DNA of 37,713 bases from Mesorhizobium sp. (GTDB lineage Bacteria; Pseudomonadota; Alphaproteobacteria; Rhizobiales; Rhizobiaceae), in contig JAPUFC010000087.1 of NCBI GenBank assembly GCA_027492275.1, positions 1 through 37,713 of the forward strand. The letters are read 5' to 3'. The translations under genes and the position numbers were made by a program. The notes beneath the pieces are model-generated. The model did not search any database. It was not told where the DNA came from and saw only the letters and a program-made list of their open reading frames with translations. This document shows positions 8,769 through 16,380 of this stretch, piece by piece; position 1 is the first letter of the stretch; each line of letters begins with the position of its first letter.

Positions 8769-9790
8769 ACACGGCGGTATTGGCCGGCGGGGCCGGGGCA
8801 AATGACATGAACGGTGCGTTTTCGGGTTTCTCGCCGAAATGGGCGGACTTTCCCGCCTATATCATCGGCATCACCGAGGACATCTGGGAAGGGCGCGCGG
8901 TCCGTTCGCTCGACTGGTCTTACACGCCCGACGTCATCGTGCGCACGCCCTCCGGCATCACGCAGGGCAACGAAACCGTCAAGAACGGCACGATGGCGAC
9001 GCTGCACGAGGTGCCGGACCGGCAGCTCTACGGCGAGGACGTCATCTGGTCGGGCGACGCCGAGACCGGCTATTTGTCCTCGCATCGGCTGGTGACCACC
9101 GGCACGCATACCGGTCACGGTTTCTTCGGGCCGCCGACCGGAAGATCCTTCACCATCCGCGTCATCGCCGACTGCGCTGCCAAGGAAGACGCGATCTATG
9201 ACGAGTGGCTGGTGCGCGACAATGGCGGCATCGTGCGCCAGCTTGGCATGGAGCCGGACGATTTCGCCCGCCGCGTCATAGAGCGCGAGGGCGGTCCAGA
9301 ACGTTGCGCCAAGCCTTTCGCACCCGAGCGCGACGTGGCCGGCCTCTATCACGGCCGCGGCAACGACAACGAGTGGGGCCAGCGCTACGCCTCCATCCTG
9401 GACGACATCATGGGCAAGGCCTTCGACGTCATCCGCCGCTCCTACGACCGCGCCTGCCAGGTCGAATATGCCGGCGCGGTCTCCGGCCTCTCCCACGGAT
9501 CGGTCGAGAATTTCTGGCTCGGCCTGCGCAGCGCGTTTCCCTCGGCGACCTTCGCCATCCATCACCGGATCGGCCGTCACGACCCGATGATGCCGCCGCG
9601 CGCCGCCATCCGCTGGTCGCTGACCGGCAAGCATGACGGCTGGGGCATGTTCGGCCCGCCGACGGGCGCGCCGGTGCATGTCATGGGCATCAGCCATGCG
9701 GAATTCGGCCCCTGGGGCCTGCGCCGCGAATGCGCGCTGGTCGACGAGGTGGCCATCTGGAAGCAGATCCGTCTGCACACGGGAACCTGA
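8765..9790 (+). CDS. Double SnoaL-like (NTF2-fold) protein C
   Basis: A 341-residue third member of the double-SnoaL set. Domain 1 (about residues 30-170) has FPAYIIGITEDIWEGRAV and GFFGPPTGRSFTIRVIADC; domain 2 (about 205-341) has GKHDGWGMFGPPTGAPVHVM. The second half is more diverged than in the other two: the helix usually reading WNRRxF is DDIMGKAFDVIRR, and the C-terminus EVAIWKQIRLHTGT is short. The ATG at 8765 overlaps the SDR stop (ATGA); an ATG at 8807 is an alternative that would drop 14 low-complexity residues. Position in the operon links it to the same pathway. Reaction unknown. Confidence 0.83.
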   Translation: MNTAVLAGGAGANDMNGAFSGFSPKWADFPAYIIGITEDIWEGRAVRSLDWSYTPDVIVRTPSGITQGNETVKNGTMATLHEVPDRQLYGEDVIWSGDAETGYLSSHRLVTTGTHTGHGFFGPPTGRSFTIRVIADCAAKEDAIYDEWLVRDNGGIVRQLGMEPDDFARRVIEREGGPERCAKPFAPERDVAGLYHGRGNDNEWGQRYASILDDIMGKAFDVIRRSYDRACQVEYAGAVSGLSHGSVENFWLGLRSAFPSATFAIHHRIGRHDPMMPPRAAIRWSLTGKHDGWGMFGPPTGAPVHVMGISHAEFGPWGLRRECALVDEVAIWKQIRLHTGT

Positions 9791-9792
9791 CC

Positions 9793-10839
9793 ATGGGCGG
9801 TGTCGGTGCGGGAAAGCGTCCGGTCAGCGGCGAGAAGGTAACATCGGTGGATGTCGCCCGGCTTGCCGGCGTCAGCCAGTCGGCCGTCTCGCGCTTCTTC
9901 ACGCCCGGCACCTCGGTTTCCAAGAAGACGGCGGAAAAAATCCGCGTCGCCGCCGACGAGCTCGGCTACCGGCCGAACGTGCTGGCCCGCTCGCTGATCA
10001 CCGGCAAGAGCCGCATCATCGGCCTCGTCGTCGCCTATCTGGAGAACTATTTCTACCCGGAAGTGGTGGAGCAACTGTCCAAGGCCCTGCAGGTCGAGGG
10101 CTACCACGTGCTGGTCTTCATCTCCTCGCTGACCGCCGACCACACCGAGCAGATCATGCAGGAGATCCTCGACTATCAGGTCGACGGCATCGTGCTGGCG
10201 TCGGTCTCGGTGTCCTCCGGGCTGGCGGCGCGCTGCCGCGCGGCCGGCGTCCCGGTCGTCCTCTTCAACCGCAAGCAGGACGACACGTCGCTGTCCGCCG
10301 TCACCAGCGACAACCGGGCCGGCGGCCGGGCCGTGGCGGAGCACCTGATCGCGCTCGGCCATCGCCGCATGGGCTACATCGCCGGCTTTGAGGGCGCCTC
10401 CACGCAACGCGACCGCGAGCGGGGTTTCCTCGAAGGGTTGCGGGACGCCGGGCTGGAGCCCGCCGCCCGCGAGGTCGGCGACTTCGTCTATGACGAGGCG
10501 CAGGCCGCCGCGCGGCGCATGTTCGCGGGAAACGAGCGGCCGCAGGCCGTCTTCGTCTGCAACGACCACATGGCCTTCGCGGTGATGGACGTGCTGCGCT
10601 TCGAGCTCGGCCTGAGGATCCCGCAGGACGTCTCGGTGGTGGGCTTCGACGACGTGCCCCCTGCCCGCTGGCCCGCCTACAACCTCACCACATTCCGCCA
10701 GGATGTCGGCGACATGGTCGCGGAGACCGTCACGACCCTGATGGACAGCATCACGCTCAAATCGACTGCGCCGCGCCAGATCGTCATCGACGGCAGGCTG
10801 ATCGTGCGCGGCTCGACCGCACCCACCCCGCCAGGATGA
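9793..10839 (+). CDS. LacI/GalR-family transcriptional regulator
   Basis: A 348-residue repressor-type regulator. The N-terminal helix-turn-helix and hinge helix are clear (VDVARLAGVSQSAVSRFF, then LGYRPNVLARSL). The remainder is a periplasmic-binding-like sensor domain (IIGLVVAYLENYFYPEVV, VCNDHMAFAVMDVL, VVGFDDVPPA). It begins two bases after the SnoaL C stop, so it is probably co-transcribed with the operon it controls, giving autoregulation. Candidate operators are at 1288, 1315 and 10895. The inducer is presumably the imported compound or a metabolite. The ATG at 9793 has only a weak ribosome site (GGGA), consistent with coupling to the upstream gene. Confidence 0.93.
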   Translation: MGGVGAGKRPVSGEKVTSVDVARLAGVSQSAVSRFFTPGTSVSKKTAEKIRVAADELGYRPNVLARSLITGKSRIIGLVVAYLENYFYPEVVEQLSKALQVEGYHVLVFISSLTADHTEQIMQEILDYQVDGIVLASVSVSSGLAARCRAAGVPVVLFNRKQDDTSLSAVTSDNRAGGRAVAEHLIALGHRRMGYIAGFEGASTQRDRERGFLEGLRDAGLEPAAREVGDFVYDEAQAAARRMFAGNERPQAVFVCNDHMAFAVMDVLRFELGLRIPQDVSVVGFDDVPPARWPAYNLTTFRQDVGDMVAETVTTLMDSITLKSTAPRQIVIDGRLIVRGSTAPTPPG

Positions 10840-10857
10840 GCGAAGGCAAGGCATAAG

Positions 10858-10875
10858 GCCTCCCGCACCGGAGGC
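10858..10875 (+). terminator. Possible weak terminator hairpin after the LacI gene
   Basis: GCCTCC and GGAGGC form a 6-bp stem with a 6-base loop, 18 bases after the regulator stop. No U-tract follows, so it may only be a partial terminator or an mRNA end-protector. Confidence 0.3.
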
Positions 10876-10894
10876 AGATCGATCGCGATCCCGA

Positions 10895-10910
10895 TTGCAT
10901 ACGTATGAAA
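10895..10910. promoter_or_regulatory. LacI-type operator O3
   Basis: TTGCATACGTATGAAA matches O1/O2 with a perfect 10-bp palindromic core (CATACGTATG). It lies immediately upstream of the bicupin gene and brings that second block under the same regulator. An ATG inside it (10905) is in frame with the bicupin but is better read as operator sequence. Confidence 0.75.
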
Positions 10911-10919
10911 GGACTTGAA

Positions 10920-11891
10920 ATGCCCCTCTCCCAGCAGGACATGGAAGCCCGGATCGTCCGCTACGGCGAGCTGAAGCCGTGCCGCACCGCCTTCATCGAC
11001 GCCCACACGCCGGGCTCCGACCAGAAGGAGAACTTCACCATCATCGGCGGCGGCGTGTCGGAAAGCCCCGACCAGCACGTCCACATCAAGGAAACGCCGG
11101 GCTTCAACATCGGCGCGGCCGGCCAGCCGCCGAAGTGCCGCAACTCGCTCCATTCCCACCGCACAGCCGAGGTGTTCTTCATCCTCAAGGGCCGCTGGCG
11201 CTTCTTCTGGGGCCGCTGGGGCAAGGCCGGCGAGGTCGTGCTGGAGGAAGGCGACATCTTCAACATCCCCACCGGCATCTTCCGCGGCTTCGAGAACATC
11301 GGCACGGACTACGGGATGATCATGGCCATCCTCGGCGGCGACGACGCCGGCGGCGGCGTCATCTGGGCGCCGCAGGTCATCGCGGACGCCAAGGACCACG
11401 GCCTCGTGCTGGGCGAGAACGGCAAGCTCTACGACAGCAAGAAGGGCCAGTCGCTGCCGGCCGGCGTAAAGCCCATGCCGCTGCTGACCGACGAGGAGCT
11501 CAAGGCCTTCCCCGAGACGCCGGTCCGCGACGTCGTGCGCGACTACGTCGCCCGCTACTGGGACCTGATGGCGCTGGCGGGCAAGGAGCCGGCGCGGGTC
11601 ATCGGCGCCGACGCGCTGCTGCGCGACCGGCCGGGCTTCGACGTCGATTTCCTGACGCGCGGCTCGATCCCCGAAAGCGCCTATGTCACTGACCGGCACG
11701 AGGTGCTGATGGTCATGCGCGGCCACTGGAGCCTAAGCTGGGACGGCGGCGCGACCGTGCTGGCCCCCGGCGACACCTGCGCGGTTCCGCCCGGCCTGTC
11801 GCGCGCGCTGGTCCCCTCCATGACCGGCGAGGCCAGCCTCTACCGGGTGCGCAACACCGACGACAAACCCGGCGCGACCCGCCGCGCCTGA
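10920..11891 (+). CDS. Bicupin-fold protein
   Basis: A 323-residue protein with two cupin-like regions. The first has the metal-binding set H78, H80 and E84 (NSLHSHRTAEVFFILKGRW) followed by GDIFNIPTGIFRGFEN, where the usual last histidine is absent. The second (about residues 258-290, MVMRGHWSLSWDGG then LAPGDTCAVPPG) lacks the histidines and is probably structural. Cupins of this kind serve as dioxygenases, isomerases or metabolite-binding proteins; no reaction can be assigned. The ATG at 10920 was chosen over that at 10905 because AAAGGA lies 6 bases upstream and the earlier ATG falls in the O3 operator. It is the first gene of a block ending at 14532. Confidence 0.82.
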   Translation: MPLSQQDMEARIVRYGELKPCRTAFIDAHTPGSDQKENFTIIGGGVSESPDQHVHIKETPGFNIGAAGQPPKCRNSLHSHRTAEVFFILKGRWRFFWGRWGKAGEVVLEEGDIFNIPTGIFRGFENIGTDYGMIMAILGGDDAGGGVIWAPQVIADAKDHGLVLGENGKLYDSKKGQSLPAGVKPMPLLTDEELKAFPETPVRDVVRDYVARYWDLMALAGKEPARVIGADALLRDRPGFDVDFLTRGSIPESAYVTDRHEVLMVMRGHWSLSWDGGATVLAPGDTCAVPPGLSRALVPSMTGEASLYRVRNTDDKPGATRRA

Positions 11892-11898
11892 GCCCGAT

Positions 11899-11921
11899 GG
11901 CGGGCCGCGCGCCGGCCCGCC
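11899..11921 (+). other. Strong intra-operon stem-loop
   Basis: GGCGGGCCG and CGGCCCGCC form a perfect 9-bp stem with a 5-base loop, 7 bases after the bicupin stop and 24 bases before the MetE-like start. With no U-tract it may be a partial terminator or a processing or stability element that sets the ratio of the two products. Confidence 0.5.
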
Positions 11922-11945
11922 GCTTCATCTGCGAGGGAGGACCCG

Positions 11946-13082
11946 ATGACGGCAATTCTCACGACGCATGTCGGCTCGCTGCCGCGCGCACAGGACGTGG
12001 TGGACATGATCTTCGCCCGCGAAAAGGGCGAGGCCTATTCGCAGGACGCCTTCGACGCGACCATGAAAAAGGCCGTCTCGGCGACGGTCGGCAAGCAGGT
12101 CAAGGCCGGCGTGGACGTCGTCAGCGACGGCGAGACGTCGAAGATCTCCTACGCCACCTACGTCAAGGACCGCTATTCCGGCTTCTCCGGCGACAGCCCG
12201 CGCAACGCGCCCGCCGACCTGAAATTGTTCCCGAGCTTCCTCGCCCGCATCGCCGCGTCCGGCGGCACGCCGCAATATTCCCGCCCCATGTGCACGGGCG
12301 AAGTGAAGCCGCTGCACAATGGTGAGCTGGAGAAGGACATCGACAACCTGAAATCCGCCATGGCCGAGCACGGCGTGTCGCGCGGCTTCATGAACGCCGC
12401 CTCGCCGGGCGTCATCTCGCTGTTCCTGCCCAATTCGCACTATCCGAGCCGCGACGCCTATCTCGCGGCGCTGGCCGACGCCATGCGGGCGGAATACGAG
12501 ACCATCGTCGCGGCGGGGCTAGACCTCCAGGTCGACTGCCCTGACCTCGCCCTGTCGCGCCACATGCTCTTTCCCGAGCTCAGCGACGAGCAGTTCGTGG
12601 CCATCGCCCATGCCAATGTCGAGGCGCTGAACCATGCGCTGGCCAATGTCCCGCAGGACAAGGTCCGCATCCACATCTGCTGGGGCAACTACGAGGGCCC
12701 GCATGTCTGCGACATCGCGCTGGACCGGGTTTTCGAGCCGCTGATGCGGGTCAGGGCGCGCTACGTGCTGTTCGAGACCGCCAACCCGCGCCACGGCCAC
12801 GAATGGACGGTGTTCCGCAACCGCAAGGGTGAAATCCCGGACGACCGCGTGCTGGTGCCGGGCGTCGTCGACACGACGACGAATTTCGTCGAGCACCCGA
12901 AGCTCGTCGCCGAACGCGTCGCCAAATTCGCCTCCATCGTCGGCGCGGACCGCGTCATGGCAGGCTCGGACTGCGGCTTCGGCACCTTCGCCGGCTTCGG
13001 CGCCGTCGACCCGGACATCTGCTACGCGAAGCTCGGCGCGCTGTCGGAAGGCGCGCGTCTGGCCGCCTCGGCCAAGGCATGA
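11946..13082 (+). CDS. MetE C-terminal-like zinc protein (cobalamin-independent methionine synthase II family)
   Basis: A 378-residue protein covering only the catalytic C-terminal barrel of MetE. The zinc ligands are present as H243 and C245 (RIHICWGNY) and C343 (GSDCGFGT), along with THVGSLPR at the N-terminus. Full-length MetE is about twice as long, so this is not housekeeping methionine synthase. Short relatives include epoxyalkane:coenzyme M transferase and methyl-transfer enzymes that activate a thiol on zinc. In this operon a methyl-transfer, demethylation or thiol-alkylation step in catabolism is an inference. The start follows GAGGGAGGA. It overlaps the RraA-like gene (ATGA). Confidence 0.87.
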   Translation: MTAILTTHVGSLPRAQDVVDMIFAREKGEAYSQDAFDATMKKAVSATVGKQVKAGVDVVSDGETSKISYATYVKDRYSGFSGDSPRNAPADLKLFPSFLARIAASGGTPQYSRPMCTGEVKPLHNGELEKDIDNLKSAMAEHGVSRGFMNAASPGVISLFLPNSHYPSRDAYLAALADAMRAEYETIVAAGLDLQVDCPDLALSRHMLFPELSDEQFVAIAHANVEALNHALANVPQDKVRIHICWGNYEGPHVCDIALDRVFEPLMRVRARYVLFETANPRHGHEWTVFRNRKGEIPDDRVLVPGVVDTTTNFVEHPKLVAERVAKFASIVGADRVMAGSDCGFGTFAGFGAVDPDICYAKLGALSEGARLAASAKA

Positions 13083-13780
13083 CGATGACTCCCGAACTGC
13101 TCGAAATCCTTCGCGGCGTCGACACGCCGACCGTCTGCAACGCCATCGAGGTCGTGCAGGGCCGGCGCGGCTTCGAGGGTTTTTCGCGCGGCACCGTGCT
13201 GTGCTCCGCCCCGCACGAGAAGCCGATGGTCGGCTATGCCCGCACCGCGCGCATCGCGGCGGCGAAGCCCCCGGCCGAACCCGCCGCCGCCGTGCGGGCG
13301 CGGCGAATGCACTATTATCGCTATATGGCCTCCGCTCCCCGGCCGGCGGTGGCGGTCATCGAGGACGAGGATTTCCCGGACAGCGTCGGCGCCTATTGGG
13401 GCGAAATCAACGCGACGGTGCACAAGGGTTTCGGGCTTGCCGGCGCGCTGACAAACGGCGTCATGCGCGATCTGGGCGACCTGCCGGACGCGTTTCCGAT
13501 CGTCGCCGGCTCCGTCGGCCCCAGCCACGGCTTCGTCCATGTGACGGCGGTGGACATCCCCGTGACGATCTTCGGCATGACGGTGCGGCCGGGACAGCTC
13601 GTCCATGCCGACCGTCACGGCGCCGTCGCCGTGCCGGACGAGATCGTCGGTGAACTGGGCGCGGCCATCGGCAGGCTCCGCGACACCGAGCGACTGGTCT
13701 TGGAACCGGCGCGGCGCGCCGATTTCGACTTCACCGCCTTCGAGGCGGCCTGGGCGCGGTTCGAAGCCGCGCGCACCTGA
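13079..13780 (+). CDS. RraA-like lyase (HMG aldolase / dimethylmenaquinone-methyltransferase family)
   Basis: A 233-residue member of the RraA-like fold. Known members are 4-hydroxy-4-methyl-2-oxoglutarate/4-carboxy-4-hydroxy-2-oxoadipate aldolases, oxaloacetate decarboxylases and the RNase E inhibitor RraA. The enzyme signature is visible: GEINATVHKGFGLAGALTNG followed by R130-D131, where the Arg-Asp pair contacts pyruvate and the metal in characterised aldolases. A retro-aldol or decarboxylation step releasing pyruvate is therefore plausible, as a late step of the pathway. A proline/alanine insertion (KPPAEPAAAV, about residues 63-72) is unusual. The ATG overlaps the MetE-like stop, so the two are coupled. 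Confidence 0.85.
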   Translation: MTMTPELLEILRGVDTPTVCNAIEVVQGRRGFEGFSRGTVLCSAPHEKPMVGYARTARIAAAKPPAEPAAAVRARRMHYYRYMASAPRPAVAVIEDEDFPDSVGAYWGEINATVHKGFGLAGALTNGVMRDLGDLPDAFPIVAGSVGPSHGFVHVTAVDIPVTIFGMTVRPGQLVHADRHGAVAVPDEIVGELGAAIGRLRDTERLVLEPARRADFDFTAFEAAWARFEAART

Positions 13781-13797
13781 CGCGACACCGCGCTCGA

Positions 13798-14532
13798 ATG
13801 CCGACCGCCACGCCCCTTCTGCTCCTGCCCGGCACGCTGTGCAACGGCAGGCTGTTCGCGCCCATGCTCGACGCGCTCGGCGACCCGCCAGCCGTGATCG
13901 GCGACATGACCGGAGCGCGCAACGCGCCCGCGCTGGCGCAAAGGCTGCTTCGGCAGGCGCCGCCGGTCTTTTCCCTGCTCGGCTTCTCGCTGGGCGGCAT
14001 CGTCGCGATGGAGATGATCGCGCAGGCCCAGGACCGCATCGAGCGGCTGGCGCTGATCTCCACGACGCCGCGCCCGGACCCGCCCGCCAACGCGTTCGCG
14101 CGCCGCCACGCGCTGCGCCGCGCCCGCGAGAACGGCATCGACAGCTATACCGACGAGAACTGGCCGCTCTTCGTGTCGCCAGCGCGACGCGGCGACGTGG
14201 CGCTCAAGGGGCTGATCGGACAGATGGCGCGCGAGACCGGTCTGGACGGCTTCGCAGACCAGACCGAGGTGGCGATCAACCGCGCCGACAGCCGCCCCCG
14301 CCTTGCGTCGGTCCGCGTTCCGACGCTGGTGCTGGCGGGACAGCACGAGCAGGTCTGTCCGCTCGACGCTCACCGCGAGATTGCCGATGCGATCGACGGC
14401 GCGGTCTTCGCTACCGTCGACGCCGGGCATTTCGCGCCGCTGGAGCAGCCGGACGCGGTCGCGTCACATGTTCGGGACTGGCTGGCGCGAAGTCCAGACC
14501 GGCTGGCTGAGCCTCAGCGCTCGCGTTCCTGA
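13798..14532 (+). CDS. Alpha/beta-hydrolase
   Basis: A 244-residue alpha/beta-hydrolase. The nucleophile elbow is GFSLG with S64, the oxyanion region is LLPGTLCNG, and the catalytic histidine is H211 in DAGHFAPLEQP. The acid is probably E184 or D190 in GQHEQVCPLD. This is a typical carboxylesterase/lactonase-sized protein and could open a lactone or ester intermediate, perhaps one made by the dehydrogenases. It follows the RraA-like gene by 17 bases with no clear ribosome site. Its last 19 bases overlap convergently with the EthD-like gene at 14514. Confidence 0.87.
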   Translation: MPTATPLLLLPGTLCNGRLFAPMLDALGDPPAVIGDMTGARNAPALAQRLLRQAPPVFSLLGFSLGGIVAMEMIAQAQDRIERLALISTTPRPDPPANAFARRHALRRARENGIDSYTDENWPLFVSPARRGDVALKGLIGQMARETGLDGFADQTEVAINRADSRPRLASVRVPTLVLAGQHEQVCPLDAHREIADAIDGAVFATVDAGHFAPLEQPDAVASHVRDWLARSPDRLAEPQRSRS

Positions 14533-15035
14533 TCCATCAGGGGCCTGAAGGCCCTCGCGCTCGGGAAGGCCTCGCGCAGGGCGGACAGTTCTTCCCTGTC
14601 CACGATCGCCAGGCCACGGAACGAGGTGCTCTTGTCCAGAGCGACGGAATGCAGCCAGACGATCCCGTCGCGCGGCGCCGGCTCCTCCCGCACGTCGATC
14701 AGCACCAGCAGCCTGTCCCCACCCACGCGCGGCGCCTCGGCCGCGCCGTCGAACAGGTTGCGCCGCCAGCCGGTGATGCGCGACGCCCAGACATCCGTGA
14801 GGAAGCGCCCGCCGCCGATCGAGCGATAGGCGTCGCTCGTCATCACCCCTTCGTGCTGGACGCTGTAGAGCGCGAGATACGGAACCGGATGCTGCTCCAC
14901 GCCTTGAAAGCGCTGCACGGTGTCGAGGCCCGGAACCGAAAGCAGAAGCTGCGGCGGCTTCATGTCCGCGTACCACTCGTTCCACTCGGCCTGCGAGGTC
15001 TCGCCCGACAGGGCGCATTCGACCATGTAGATCAT
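14514..15035 (-). CDS. Small EthD-like alpha/beta-barrel protein 1
   Basis: A 173-residue protein I do not recognise by function. It begins MIYMVECALSG and has EWNEWYADM and LLSVPGLDTVQRF, a pattern shared with the next gene (MIYMVEINF, EWNAWYRAHL, LLSVPGIETAQRF). This pattern is typical of dimeric alpha/beta-barrel (ferredoxin-like) proteins such as EthD, which take part in degradation pathways without a settled reaction. The start at 15035 lies 10 bases after the upstream gene's stop, so the pair is translated together behind the enoyl-CoA hydratase. The divergence between the two suggests an old duplication. Confidence 0.75.
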   Translation of the reverse strand: MIYMVECALSGETSQAEWNEWYADMKPPQLLLSVPGLDTVQRFQGVEQHPVPYLALYSVQHEGVMTSDAYRSIGGGRFLTDVWASRITGWRRNLFDGAAEAPRVGGDRLLVLIDVREEPAPRDGIVWLHSVALDKSTSFRGLAIVDREELSALREAFPSARAFRPLMDQERER

Positions 15036-15045
15036 GCCGGCACCC

Positions 15046-15576
15046 TCAATTCGCCACCGGATAGCGCGGCGAGACGAGGCGCTCGGTCGTCGGCCTGTAG
15101 ACCGCGACGGACTTAAGTATCTGCCCCGACACCTTGCCGACCGGGACGATCCCGATGTGCCGGCGCGGCGGGTCCTTGTCCAGCGCCTCGGCGCAAAGCG
15201 CGGTCATGGCGAGGTCGGGCGCGTCGAGCGTGTTCACCGCGAGGTCGGACAGCAGGAAGCGGCTGTCCGGGGTGATCTCCGGGACGATGTCGATGCCCGA
15301 GAACAGGCTGCGCCGGCGCCGGATATGCGCCTTCCACTTCGCGCTGGCCACGCCGCCGCCGCCGATGTTCCTGTAGGCCTCGCTGGTGAACACGTCCGGC
15401 GAGGTGATCGTGTAGATTGCCAGGAAGCGCCTGCCCATGTCGCCCTCGGCGTCGAACCGCTGCGCCGTCTCGATGCCCGGAACGGACAGCAGCGTGTGCA
15501 GATGCGCCCGGTACCAGGCGTTCCATTCCGGCATGGTTTCCGGGTCGGTGAAATTGATCTCGACCATATATATCAT
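15046..15576 (-). CDS. Small EthD-like alpha/beta-barrel protein 2
   Basis: A 176-residue paralog of the downstream gene, with matching MIYMVE start, EWNAWYRAH helix, VPGIETAQRF strand and an AYRNIGGGG loop equivalent to AYRSIGGGR. Ferredoxin-like dimeric barrels often bind aromatic or quinone-like intermediates; a role here is inferred only from company. The start at 15576 follows GGGGAGGAGGAG. It lies 21 bases downstream of the enoyl-CoA hydratase and is presumably in its operon. Confidence 0.77.
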   Translation of the reverse strand: MIYMVEINFTDPETMPEWNAWYRAHLHTLLSVPGIETAQRFDAEGDMGRRFLAIYTITSPDVFTSEAYRNIGGGGVASAKWKAHIRRRRSLFSGIDIVPEITPDSRFLLSDLAVNTLDAPDLAMTALCAEALDKDPPRRHIGIVPVGKVSGQILKSVAVYRPTTERLVSPRYPVAN

Positions 15577-15597
15577 CGTCGTCTCCTCCTCCCCGGC

Positions 15598-16380
15598 TCA
15601 ACCGGCCGCGCTGCGGGCCGGCTTGGCGGAGCGCTCGAAAAAGGCCCGGATCAGCGCCTTGGTCTCTGGCTGCCTGTGCAGCGCCAGCGTTTCGCGCGAT
15701 TCCATTTCGTAGCCTTCCTGGGAAGGCGCAACGGCCAGGCAGCGCTTGATCGCCTCGATGGTCACGCGCGGCGCGGCCGACACCATGCCCGCCAGCTCCA
15801 TGGCCTTTTCGAGCGCCTTGCCCGGTTCCGCCAGCTCCTGGAAGATGCCGTATCCGTGCGCCTTGCCGGCCGGGATGATCTCGCCGGTCAGGATCAGGCG
15901 GCTGGCCACGGCAGGCCCGGCTATGCGCGTCAGCCGCTGCGTTCCGCCCGCGGCGGGCAGAAGCCCGATCCGCATCTCGGGAAAGCCTGTCGATGCGCCG
16001 CCGTCTGCCACCCGCATGTCGCAGGCGAGCGCCAGCTCCAGCCCTCCGCCGACGCAGATTCCGGTGATGGCGGCGATCGTCACCACCGGCAGCTTTTCGA
16101 CCCGGCCGAACGCCGCCTGCATTGCCGCTCCCATGGCCGCCATGGCCTCGGCGCCCTCGCGATGGTCGACATGTTCCGCCATCAGCTTGATGTCGGCGCC
16201 GGCGGAAAAGAACCGGCCCGACGAATGGAAGATGACCACCCGGCATTCATGCGACGCCTCGATCTCCGACAGAACGGTGGACAGTTGCTCGATCTGCAGC
16301 AGCCCGATGGCGTTCGCGGGGGGCCGGTTGAGTTCGACGAGCGCGATCCGGCCGCCATGACGCCAACTCAAGCCGAACAT
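15598..16380 (-). CDS. Enoyl-CoA hydratase/isomerase (crotonase) family protein
   Basis: A 260-residue crotonase-fold enzyme. The CoA-binding and oxyanion segment FSAGADIK is at residues 58-65, GGGLELA carries E115 and FPEMRIGLLPAAGGTQRL carries E135. Both positions match the catalytic glutamates of true enoyl-CoA hydratases, so hydration of an enoyl-CoA is the simplest prediction. No CoA ligase or thiolase is in the window, so the CoA ester must come from elsewhere. The ATG at 16380 follows AAGGAGG. It heads a three-gene operon with the two small EthD-like genes, divergent from the TetR regulator. Confidence 0.9.
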   Translation of the reverse strand: MFGLSWRHGGRIALVELNRPPANAIGLLQIEQLSTVLSEIEASHECRVVIFHSSGRFFSAGADIKLMAEHVDHREGAEAMAAMGAAMQAAFGRVEKLPVVTIAAITGICVGGGLELALACDMRVADGGASTGFPEMRIGLLPAAGGTQRLTRIAGPAVASRLILTGEIIPAGKAHGYGIFQELAEPGKALEKAMELAGMVSAAPRVTIEAIKRCLAVAPSQEGYEMESRETLALHRQPETKALIRAFFERSAKPARSAAG

